Position numbers and translations under genes: made by a program
In this document: one piece after another, positions 38,901 through 50,900 of the stretch
Position numbering within the stretch: position 1 is the first letter of the stretch
Layout of the letters: every line of letters starts with the position of its first letter
The notes under the pieces: generated by a model
What the model saw: only the letters and a program-made list of their open reading frames with translations
The model's database searches: none
Told to the model about the DNA's origin: nothing
Assembly: GCA_021234535.1 (NCBI GenBank)
Contig: CM037841.1
Span: forward strand, 10,560,825 to 10,624,824
Length of the DNA stretch: 64,000 bases
Source of the DNA: Stichopus chloronotus
Taxonomy: Eukaryota; Echinodermata; Holothuroidea; Aspidochirotida; Stichopodidae
Reading direction: 5' to 3'

Positions 38901-41900
38901 AAACTCTGGTTTGGTTATTTACTAATGACTCAATTACCTGTCTCAACACAACAAATGCACTCCATCTACAGTGCCAAGAGTACTGGTAGCCTTTAACAAC
39001 ATCCCTGGCATGGTCCTGCCTAATACTGGACTAGCGCCTCCTTCCCATGAGGTCAAGGTTAGTCCCATTGTGCTAGAATAAAGCTATGACAGTCGGGAGG
39101 GGGTGAAGCAAGCAATCTGTTCCCTTGTGGTTGTAAGCTTCAATGCACCCATGGTGTTACTCTAAGGTGTCTCCCCTAGGGCTTAGAAACCAAGGTGCAG
39201 CCTGAATTAAGATATCTGCCACTCTGGTCGCTAAATCCGGAGAGATCACAGGGCATGGGCCTGAGCCGTTACCAGATAGGGAGTCTCCAACTGAGGCCCT
39301 TCCCTGGAAGTCTTCTTTCCCCAGATGGTCTCAATCATCAAGACCCGACAGGGCCATCAAACCTTGGCAATCCCCAATATCCTACTCATGTCACGTAGCC
39401 TCCTGTCTGTCTAGACCCAACAGACTGGGCTGGCATCAGTGGATCCGGGTCCGGTGCTGGAGCCAGTAAGGGGCTTGGGGCCGGCAGGCTGGGCCCTGAA
39501 GGTACCAGTGGTTCCGGTGGTTCTGGGGCCAGTTCAGGAGCCAGGGCGGATGAAATTACTTTTTCAAGTAGTGGAGCTAGCAGGCCTGTCACTTTAGAGA
39601 CCCAAGCTGGTTCATCATCAAAGTCTGAAGATCTTCTACGCCTTCTAGGTGTCTCCTCCAATTCCGAATCAGAGCTGACTACTCTCCTTTTCCTTCTTGA
39701 AGATCTCTTCAGGGACCATGATCAGGATTGGGAATGAGACTGCAATCCAGATATGAACTTTGGGTCTGGCCATGACTCACTATCCTGGGGGTGGGTACAC
39801 TCTCTCTTGGAATCGCTGGAGCTGCTTCAGATCCGGTGCTCAGGGCCAATGTCAGAGCTGGTCTGGGATCCACAGGTCTGGTTCCCTCCCTCCTCTTCAC
39901 AAGAGACTCCCGTACGATGAGGGTAACGTCTTCATTCTCTGCCCCTTGAGGGGTCAGGGTCCAGGAGGAGCCAGCACTAGTTGGGGAGTTCCAGGTCACA
40001 AAGGTGCTCCGGTACCAACGGTTCCAACTCTCCTTCCTCTGCACCTGTCTCCTTGCTTACCTGGGGTACGACACTCAAGGCCAGTGGAAACAATGAAATG
40101 ATAACCTACAACAAATGTATGGAATAAGGCAATGACAACGTAAGGTGACTTCCGGGAGCCTAACACAGAGAGATGTGGCTAGGCTAGTACACAGCCATGC
40201 CCAGAGGAGGCAAGGCTTGCCGGTATGACCAAGAAAGCCAGTTAAAAACCTGTCAACAAGAGAGATGTAGCTAGAGCTTAGGCAGTAAGAGAGTAAACGT
40301 ACGAAAAGCTTGTAAGGGGTTTGTAGTGGCAAAAACACAATGTGAAGGGAATTTCGCATAACTAGGCACTTTACTAAAAGAGCGTGAAAATCTACATAAC
40401 CAAGCCTACTTTTTCCTAGCAAAAAACACAACAAACGAAAAGTATACTTAGCAAAGGGTTGGTGAAACTTGTAAAAATTCATTCTAAAGTGAAACACAGG
40501 TCTTAGGAAAACCAGATGAAGGAATTAGACCAAGATTAATCCTGATTAGAAAATCCAGGAAACTCCACACTCAGGGCACATCGGGATGGCAAAATGAGCA
40601 GGAGGCGCTAGTCCAGTTTTGGGCTGGACGGCGCCAGGGACGGTGTTAAAGGTTACCAGCACTCCCAACATGGTAGATGGGAGTGCATTTGTTGTGTTGA
40701 GACAGATAAGTGAGGAGTGAATGAAATTGGAGGGAACTAAAAAACAAATTCTCTGCTCACTGTTGTACTTGTTACACAAATTACATCATGACTCAATCAT
40801 GTATTCACGTTTGTTATAGGTACACTTCTTGAATTTTGATATTTAGCTATACTTCTTGAATTTTGATATTTTGAACAACATTGTCTGAGAACCAAGTGCA
40901 GAGACCAATGCAAATGGACAAAAGTTCTTGGAACATCACATGACAGACTTGTCTGCATCACTTTGGCTTGTCTGCATCACTTTCAGTCTTGTCCACATTT
41001 CATTTCAGTCTTGTCCACATTTCATTTCAGTCTTGTCCACATTTCACTTCAGTCTTGTCCACATTTCACTTCAGATTTGTCTACATCACATAACAGACTT
41101 GCATGCATCACTTTAATACTGGCTTGTCTGCATCACAGTTCAGGCTTGTTTGCATCACATGATAGACTTGCATGGCTGCATATCACACTTCTTGCTTCTT
41201 TAAAGCCAAGTTACAGAACCTTTGTCACCACTCCAAGCAAAATACCTCTGTAGAGTCTGGCAAGCTGCTTCTTCATTCAATGCCAGTTCAACTGGCTTGA
41301 AGGCTGTAACACATCACCCCAGACAGTTCAATTCTCCAAACCACCTACCTCTAGTCATTCCCTCAGCCTCTCTTAAATTCCTCCAAATGTGTAATCAAAA
41401 CAATGGATCCCTGTGTACGCTGTGTAATACGAGCTGCACTGCATCTTTTGAATTTGCTGTCAATCTAAGAATACTGAAACTTACAACCAGTTGAGAATTT
41501 TCCTTTCCGGGAGATAAAAATATAGCTCACGGTGATGCAATACAACCTTTAATGTTTTCAGTCTACATCACAACTCAAGGTTGATTTACTGCTAAGGGCA
41601 ATTGCTCTTTTTGGACAAGAACAGTAACTTCCTGGAATTTGGAGACAAACATGCACTCCTTAAAAGGAATCAATCTGGCACAATCATGAGAAGATATGAT
41701 TACCAGGATGCAAAAATTAAATTGGGGATTTGATGAATTCATCATGCAACATTTAGAATGTTTTTTACCAGAAATGGCTCTTGTAGGCTCTATATGTTCT
41801 GCGACACACTGTAATGTAAAGACAGGTGATTTTAGTGGGAAAATAGTCTCCCCAGAGCTTATCCCCTGGTGACCTCAGATAACCTCTGACCTCATCAAAA

Positions 41901-44900
41901 TTAATGAACTTCATCTGCTCCGTAGGAACATTGAAACCATGTACGAAACCCATCCATGTTTCCTATCATAAGGCATGATGTTTAGACGATTTTCAGTTTT
42001 TAAGGTCTGGTACATTTGAGATGACCTTTGGGCTCCTTCAACAACTTTGTGATTCATCTCCTCAGTATGGAATACCTACATGATAAGTATGAGGATTATC
42101 GCTATCAAGCTTTTTGAGAATTTTAAGTTGGTAACAAGGTTCTTACCATTTGATCTCTAATGACTTTTAGGCTCATTTACCAAAACAATGCTTTCATCTA
42201 CTCAATATGGAGTACCTTCATGCAACTGAGAAGAATTATCACTGCTACCCAATTTGGAATACATTGGTGAAACAATGTTTTCAGCTCTAGTGACCCAAGA
42301 TGACCTTGACCCTTACCAAAAACAATAGGTTTCCTCCTTGTAATATGAGCAACTCACATATCAAGCACAAAAAGAATCCATTATTCCTCACTTGAAGTAT
42401 TGTGTGCACAAGGCTTTTTAGTGTTTGACCTCTAGTGATCTCAGATGACCTTTGACCTCTCTACGAAAGGATTCTTCCTCTTAATATGACGGACCAAAAT
42501 CTCAAACTTCCTAACAGGAGATATCATGTGCCTATTTTTAGTGTTTGACATCTGATGACCCCAGATGAGCAGCTTTGACCACCAAAACAGGATTCTTCCT
42601 CTCAATACGGCTTAATACCAACGTATCAAATCTAACAGCATACATCATTCCTACTGTACCTTGAGATATTGCATACACAAGCTAGGTGTCATATGCCATC
42701 AGTACTACATAGGTTTCTGGTGCCAAAACCAACAACAAGCATCTTGCAATTAAATGCATAATAAATATTACTTTATAATCTGATGGAGAATATGACACAT
42801 TAAAAAATATAATTGGTGGAAAGCACTTAAAAGTCAGAACAGACTAATACTCTAATATCATGATGAAAACCTTGTAACTAAAGACATTAATATTACTTCA
42901 TCAGTTAACCTAATGGAGAATGATAGTATCAAACATTGAGGAACACAACGGGTCAAAGTACTTTAAAATCAGCACGCAGTTTAATGCTCCACTTCCATTG
43001 AAAGTCACCTGAGATGCAATATAATTGCACAAATTCCGGGTACTACTGATTCAATTTATTTACATCAGCTCCAGAGATGAGACATGCTTCTCACTAAAAA
43101 GCAGAGATGCAAACTAAAAATTAATCCTTTACTTCTTAAAGAGAAACATTGGTTCATAATGCACTAACATGGCATAAGAAATATAACAGCTTCAATCATT
43201 GCTAAATTATTGTCTCACCAATACACATTAGCAACAGCTTCATCTCCTCTAAACATTATGCCTGTTAGATGAGTTATGGAAAGTTCATGATTTTAATTTT
43301 TGATAGTTTGGGAGAACGAATTGTTCTAGAGCAGCAACTAAATTTCTATCTGTGGGAGACTTATTTCTTGAAAAGAGGGCTTCTGTACTCCCTTATTTTG
43401 AATAATCTGCCATTCTGTGTCCATATTGGATTTAAAAACATGATTTTTATTTTTTTGTTATTAACAAACACCAAATTGCCATGGCTTCATACCTACCTGT
43501 CATCTCGTTAGACTCAAAATAGGCAACCCTATCCACAGAACCCAAAGGCCAGTGCTACATTAAAATATGTCAGACAGATGCCACATAAAGTACATCCAAA
43601 AGATACATGCAACCAGTAAAGTAATACATTTTTGTCAACTAATTGGTGAAATAAAATCTGCAGGGAGACAGTGCAAACAGTGGACTAGAAATGGTCACTA
43701 CATATGCCTCAGTCTCAACATACTACACATACAAAATTAGAGATACATTGAGGCCAGGTAAGTGGTCATCATCAAAGGCGAACATTAAAGAAACAATATA
43801 GGTATGTTGAGGAAGACAAGAAAAGAAAGATAGGTAAATGGTGAGAAAGAGTTGAGGAACTTCTAAGGGTGATTGTAAGAAATGCTGACAAGACGAAAGG
43901 TACTCAGGTGAATCATACAAGGTGATTTTCTCTGGAGTCTTTTGCCAAATGCAACAAAAATATTTCTTTTACAAAACAATGTGAGTAGGGATTGACTAAA
44001 AGACCCAACAATTTAAATAAAACATTCTCTCCCCCCCTCCCGATCAAGTTGACATACAAAGACTCTTTACCTTCAAACTTTTTGGAAGCCTTAAGTCCCA
44101 CTTTTAAGGGAACTTGTTCAAGTTTGATGGTAAGAGATTTACTGGTCAGATGACAGACAGTCAAACTTGTTTCCAAGCTTTGGTAGGATTCCCCACAACT
44201 CACTGGTGTGGGTATTCACGAGTGACTATACTTACCCCTTGCCACACTACTGCATCAGTTTGAAACTGATGCAGTAGTGTGGCAAGGGGTAAGCATATGT
44301 CTACGATGTGAATGCACATATTTTGTTTTGAATATACCTACATACAGTATATCAAGAAAATCTGTGTACAACCCAAACTCCCCCCCCCCCCCCTCCAAAA
44401 AAAAATGATAATAATTCTCGGGGGATTCCTCTCGAAAATTTCTCTGCCCTCCACAAAATTTTTTTAAACAAACGATCTACATACATGCCAAAGTATAACG
44501 CAGCAACTGCCACACATAAATGTGGAAAAAGAGGGGGGGCAAATTTTCAGAATGGGAGAATTTTCTCTCAGAAATAAACCTAATTGGGGGGGAATTTCCT
44601 GGGAAATGTTAATGTGGGGGAAATTTCCTACAAAATATTTCCATGATCGGGGGGAGGGGGATTTTCAAGGGAGAAAAATTCCTAACACATTTCCTTAACA
44701 ATCCTCTCATTCTTAACAGACCAAATTATCATATATCTAAGTAGATGTTTTCATGTAAACACACCAGTTATGTTAAAGTCAAGTTTAACAATTTGACATG
44801 AATTTCATTAATTGCTGTTTGCCTCCAGTAAATCCAAAGTATCCGCGTAAATGCCTGCATTATTTTCCATTGCAAACAATACCAAGCTATACAGAAAAAG

Positions 44901-47900
44901 GTATATCAAATAATGTCCTTATGCCATATGAATGTTTGATGGGAAAATTAAAAGAGGAGTCGAGAGGACTCCATTAAAGGATATAATGTTTACCCCTGGC
45001 AAATATTAGCTAAGCTAACAGTGTGACCGGGCACAGTGGTCATAAAGAGATTCAACTGTCAGTGATATACTCTGTGTAGAGAACAAACACACAGGTGTTT
45101 TAATAAATGTGCTGAGATTGCCCAATCAGAAACTCAGCTATCGGTCGTGACTAAATCACTGCTGGAGTATTACTCAAATTCTGTTCTTTCCGAGGTTGCT
45201 GCTAGGCACAAAGTGACATACATAAAACAAACTCATGAATTGTCAATAGAAAAGTCACGATCCTCGGATTATTAATTTCATTTTGTTGCTTCAAATGAAG
45301 TGACAGGAAATTCTTCATTTACAGAACTATGCAGTTTAATAAATGGAACAAATATTGCACCTTGGGTAAATCTATGGCATAATTGGACTTTTCTCTTTTT
45401 TTTTCTTTTTTTTTGAGAGCCACTTGAAGAAATAGATAAAAATTGCACCACATGAGCAAACTGCCTTGAACTGGAACTATCAGTATGTACGATATGCAGT
45501 TTGTGTAATATGTGTTATGTAGGAACATCGAATAAGACTAAACATTTCCTTATTTATTCAGAGGATACCATCAGATCCATAGATTTTCTGGCAGGTAAAG
45601 TATATTGATACTATCTTAATCCAAGTTTTCCCTGTTATGAGCCAAATTAATTCTATTGACCATTAATGACGTATCTTGCACTCTATACGCGGCATACTAT
45701 ATATGTTCTACCATAATGTTGGAATTGTTATTCTAACTTACAATTAATTCTAGAAACCATCAATCCTTTTTTGAAATGTAATTGGATTAAATCACATATG
45801 AGTGGATCGAGGCAACTTAAGTTTCATAATTGGACATCCACCCGTAACCAATCCATAAATGTGTTGCCATATATTTCAAGTTTGCTGTTAGCCAATAAAA
45901 GTAAGGTCTCCAGCATATTCTAATAAAGCTAAATAAAGTTTCCCTACAAAGATCAATTACTATTAAAAGAGGCATTACTGAGATGTGTAGAAAGTTCAGA
46001 TAATAATGACATTTCATATTAATTAGTGAGTGCAGTCCTACTTGTGACACTTCTGTAAGTCCTCAGCTACGTTACTCAGTTTTTGCTGTAATGTGCTGGC
46101 ATCCTACAATTACCGCAGTATTTGCCACGACTGACAGCGTGATGAACGCAAGTTCTGCCACGTACCTTCAACAGAATAAACTGTTATGACTTTTCCATGG
46201 TTACTCCATGACCAAATTGCTCGATTGATCAATAATGGCACAATGGTGATCATACGTCATTCTCTCAACTTCTAAAACATTAGCGGTCTGCTCTAAATTT
46301 GGTGACTTTTATAATGACTTCTTGACATTTCTAAACAAAATTTCACAACTTTTCCAGCCCCAGAAAGAGAAGATAACATTTCATGACTTTTCAAAATGAT
46401 TTTTCTTGAGGAGAAGTTGTAGTAAGTGATATGCAACATCAGGTTATATATTTTGCACAACTGAATGATGTGCTACAAAAGAGGACCTGACTAACACACA
46501 TAACCAATGGGAATGTTTTAACAAAGATTTTCACTGAAAAATAAGGGAACCAGATCAGGGAAAGGAATAAAGTGATAATTAAACCTGAGTAGAAATTTTC
46601 TTGAGCCACCACACTCCTGGCACATCAGGATGGCAAAATGAAATTAGGCACTTTCTTCCAGTATTATGCCAGATGGTGCTGGATGAAGTGTAAGAAGATT
46701 ACCAGTATTCTTTCCATGAAAAACAGGAGTGCATTAGTTGTGTTGAGACAGGTATCAAGTGAGGAGTGAAGTAAATAATATTTCATGAATTTTCTAGGTC
46801 CACTGGAACCCACTTAAAATGAATGCTCATAAAATGTGAATGTTACCAATACTGTGCCAATTAAGATAACAATAGCCACGCAAAAAAAACAACTCTAGTG
46901 TAGCCACCCTGTTACAGCCCACAACCACCATTTTCATGCAAAGAAAAGCTGTCAAGTTGAGCAATGCTGAGATTTTGCTCAGGATTTTTTTTTTCAAATG
47001 TCAACCTGTTTGATAAGACAAGCAAAAGTGCAGGGCCAATTTTTGTTTCAGAAGCATGCAACACATGGGTATCACATATGCTACGGTAACTCTCGGTACT
47101 CTTGTACAATACAAATGTGCAATTAATGAAATTAATACACATGCACTACTTCACTGAAGAAATTCCATAGACTAAACTGAGATAGTATCAAATTTGTGTA
47201 CAAATTTCATATAGATTTGCTGGTCATACAGTTCATGTATGTTGATTGGTTGATAATGCTGTGAAGAGTTGCGGCAAAGTGTGAAAATTTCAGTGTTCTG
47301 TCTATGGGTGGACTGTACAGTACATTTTGAAAAGTAGCCCATTAACTGTGCATGAAGATGCATTTGAACTTGTCTAACAATGCATAATAAGTATGAGCCA
47401 GGGGTAAGTATGTCTATGATGTGTATACAGGAATATACTGTAGGTTAACCTGCATGGCCATACAGTGTATAGTCATGATTGGTAATGTGCAGTAAGGCAT
47501 TTGTACATGTTTGGCATGTATTCTTCTTGAGTTTCTCTGTCAGTATAAAACAGATCACTTCCATCACTCATCAAATTGCCTCAGACTTTGTCCCCGTAAA
47601 AACAGAAAATCCCACCTCATGACAGTTTTTGAATTATGTGGGCTTAAAAATGTGGCAAATTATGTGGTCTTAAAAATAAAAGAAAAAAAACATATCCATC
47701 TCTTGCCTCTTGGACATACTGCTGCTCATACTCAATCATGCCAAAGTTAATACTGCACGCTGCATCTTTTGCAACTCAAACGCAAAGGCATTAAATGCAC
47801 AAACTTGATGCAGATATCTGCATGGACCAAATTTACTGCACTTGTAATAAAGAAACTGAAATATTAATACAGAGTAACACTGCACTTAATAGTGAAGGAA

Positions 47901-50900
47901 AGGATAATAGAAAAACGTTTCACCTGTAAACGTGACACAACAACAGGGCAACTAGAAAGTACACTTTTCCATTGCAATTATTGCACATACAGTATTAGCT
48001 ACAACCATGGCTGCCATTTTCATCTTCCTATTGCACACACTATAACCAGGGCCGCCATTTTAATCTTATCTAAAGATGTGATTGGCGTCCTGACGACATT
48101 TAAGGCGCCACCAAGAATTGAAACTACAACAAATCTGTACATCTGATGGATCAAAAAAAAAGCCAAGCATAGTTACAGAGTTTAAGATCAGTTTCTGCTG
48201 CAATATTTGGGCTCACGAGAAAAATGATGCATAGCTCCCAAGTTCCAAGAAGCTAGATGCGGGTCCACCTCCGACCTGTTCGTCTGTGGAGGTGGCCTGG
48301 CCTGGAGGTGGGGTTAACATTTGTGAATGTCTCTCAAGAACTTTCTTGTTTGTATTTGCTCTTTTATTTGGTTTTACAATATTTTTTCTCTTCTTCTCCA
48401 TTCAAGGCCAAAGTGAAATGAAAAAGAAAAAAATAGTCTCCCAAGATCAGACAGATAAACTAAGGTACATTAAAACTTTAAACTATGCCTTCCTTGGGTT
48501 CACTCACTCATGGCCTCTGCAGAATTGTGTAACCAGCAATCACAGAGGCAACGATATATAATCACTCCTGCAACGAGCACAAACCACATGAGAAATGAAT
48601 TAAACTGCTTGGATGAGTTGTTCTTGGTGATAAAATACTTTATTTTGTTCTTTGCTTCTTCTAAGTACTGTTGACTTACCGTATTTGTTTTAAACCAATC
48701 ATTCTGTTGAGAAAACAGTCAAATCTCCTGCCTAATTACAGACTGAAATTACCAATAAAAATGAAGTAGGACGGTAGTTCCAGTGTGTGATATAACTGCA
48801 TAGCACTTGTCGAGCTACAAAGTTCATTGGACACTGATTGTAGTATTCATCAAGCATAGTTTAAGATCCTAGATGACCTTGCAGTAGATATACTGTCTAT
48901 TTTAATAAATGCATCTCTTAAAGTTTTACACCTTCATTTAAAGGGTGACAGTTGTATAACACAGAGAGGCCAAAGTGAGAAACGAAGCAAATATTTCCAA
49001 ACTTATATGGTTTGGATCCTTTGGAACAGTTTTGGGTGGCAGAAAGAGCAAAAGGTATAAAGGTATTACAGTAGTTCAGAATGGCACTAGCTTTGAGTGT
49101 TAAGAAATATCAAGTCTTACAAGTACTACAGTTTACTGACACAGTACAAGAGCAGTGTAGTGACAGGTTAAGTGATCCAAGAGGGGATAACTACTGTGGC
49201 TACTTTAAGAAAGCTGAGATAGACAAACTTATAGAGCAAACGTATGATAAATGATCTCGCCGTTGCTGTGCTTGGCAAAGTGTCTGACTGATACCATAGT
49301 GAAAAGTATGGTTTCAGCCCACCACTAATGCATGTTAATTATTTCTGCATAAATCTAATTTGGGAATTCATCCAGCTTTATTCAAACTATGGTATCACGA
49401 AGACACTGTAAATGTGCTCACCGTCTGAGGTAACCGACTCAAAGCACCACCCTTTATGGTAAAAGACTAATTCAGCAAAATTAACCAAGAGCTCCAGTGG
49501 CTTTCCACAAAAATTCAGTCGGTGTATTATCTGCCATACAGTAATTCAAGAAAATCTTCATCAATTCATGCTTATTTTTTTTTGCCTGATGGGACAGTGT
49601 TCCATGCCATAACAAAATCCAATATTTTGGATTAAGGACAATACATACTTAACTGAGACATTTTTGTCAGGTAGGGACAGAAAGGAACACTGGCAAGTAT
49701 GGTGATTTCCCAGGAATGCCAACTAAGTGCTACTGAATGCCAAAGGCAGGAAAACTCAGATGTACCTCCCAACAATAAGGGTAGTAAATTGGAAATGACA
49801 GAGATCATGAATTCAGATATTATCCTGTCAGATGTCATATCAGGCAAGGCATCATCTTCCATAAATTGTTGTTTGTTTAACTTCATGAAGGGCTTAGTAG
49901 ACTAAATATAAAAAAGCTTGTTGTTATCCTTGCCAAGTGTTTGTAATTTGTGGTTGAATAGCTTTGACAAATCAAAATACTACTCTTCATGCGTAAAAGT
50001 GGGTGATGGGGTGATGGGCGATGGTATAGAATGGTTGTCAACTTTGTCTCTGGCCTGTCGCTACATTTTTCTGTTATTTGTTTAAGGGTGGATCTAGGGT
50101 CTTTTTTGAGGGGGGTTCAAAGGTAAGAGGGGCACATTCAGAATTATCCATGCCAGTGTTACCATCGGTGGGTGCAAAGCATACAAGAAAAATTTTTGGG
50201 GTTTCAAGACCCCAGATGGCTGGTTATAATCGACACTTTCTAAGCTGCATGTAACCAGCCTTGACATAGAGATATCTGCAATTTCTCAACTAATGCAAAA
50301 AAAAAATCTGTCTTTGAAAAGTGGTAACACACATCAGACGTGTCGATATCATACAGGCATCCTAATTGCTTTCTCTTTCAATTACTCTTAAAGGATATTT
50401 TTTTATCCTCCACTTTTTCCATTGGGGCTTAGCCCAAATAGTCCATCTTGGGTATGTTCTATTTGTTGGTATACAAGCAATTAACCTTCACAGCAGGTGT
50501 TGGTATGTACGGCCATTTAATGTAGGCCCACAAACCTAAACACCTGCAAATGCTTAGTGATTTGTCTGATCTAAGATCCAAGGTATATTTATGAGTCGTT
50601 CGTGATGCCTAATGATTGACTCAAAAGACCACAAATAATCATAGCCTAAGGAAAGAAGTATTGAGTGCTACTGAGTGTAATTGATTACGTCACCGTACAC
50701 GCATTTTAATAGATTACAGTCTGTACGCACATTCAGACAGAATCCAAGATGTAGTTCACGGATGTATCACGAATGCAGTTTGAACTGATGCATGAGTAAT
50801 ACACGTCTGTTGTGCAGGCCAATGAGCAACTGTAAGTACCGGACTGCCTACACTTAGCCTGAGCCATTTTAACTTTTATGATGGTCAGAAAGCAAGTTTG

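Noticed and set aside
44225..44300. U1 snRNA relative, because ATACTTACC matches the U1 5' end
   Set aside because: The match is only the complement of a splice donor; no U1 stem-loops or Sm site follow.
44189..44313. Hammerhead or other self-cleaving ribozyme
   Set aside because: No CUGAUGA/GAAA core or other known ribozyme core is visible in any copy.
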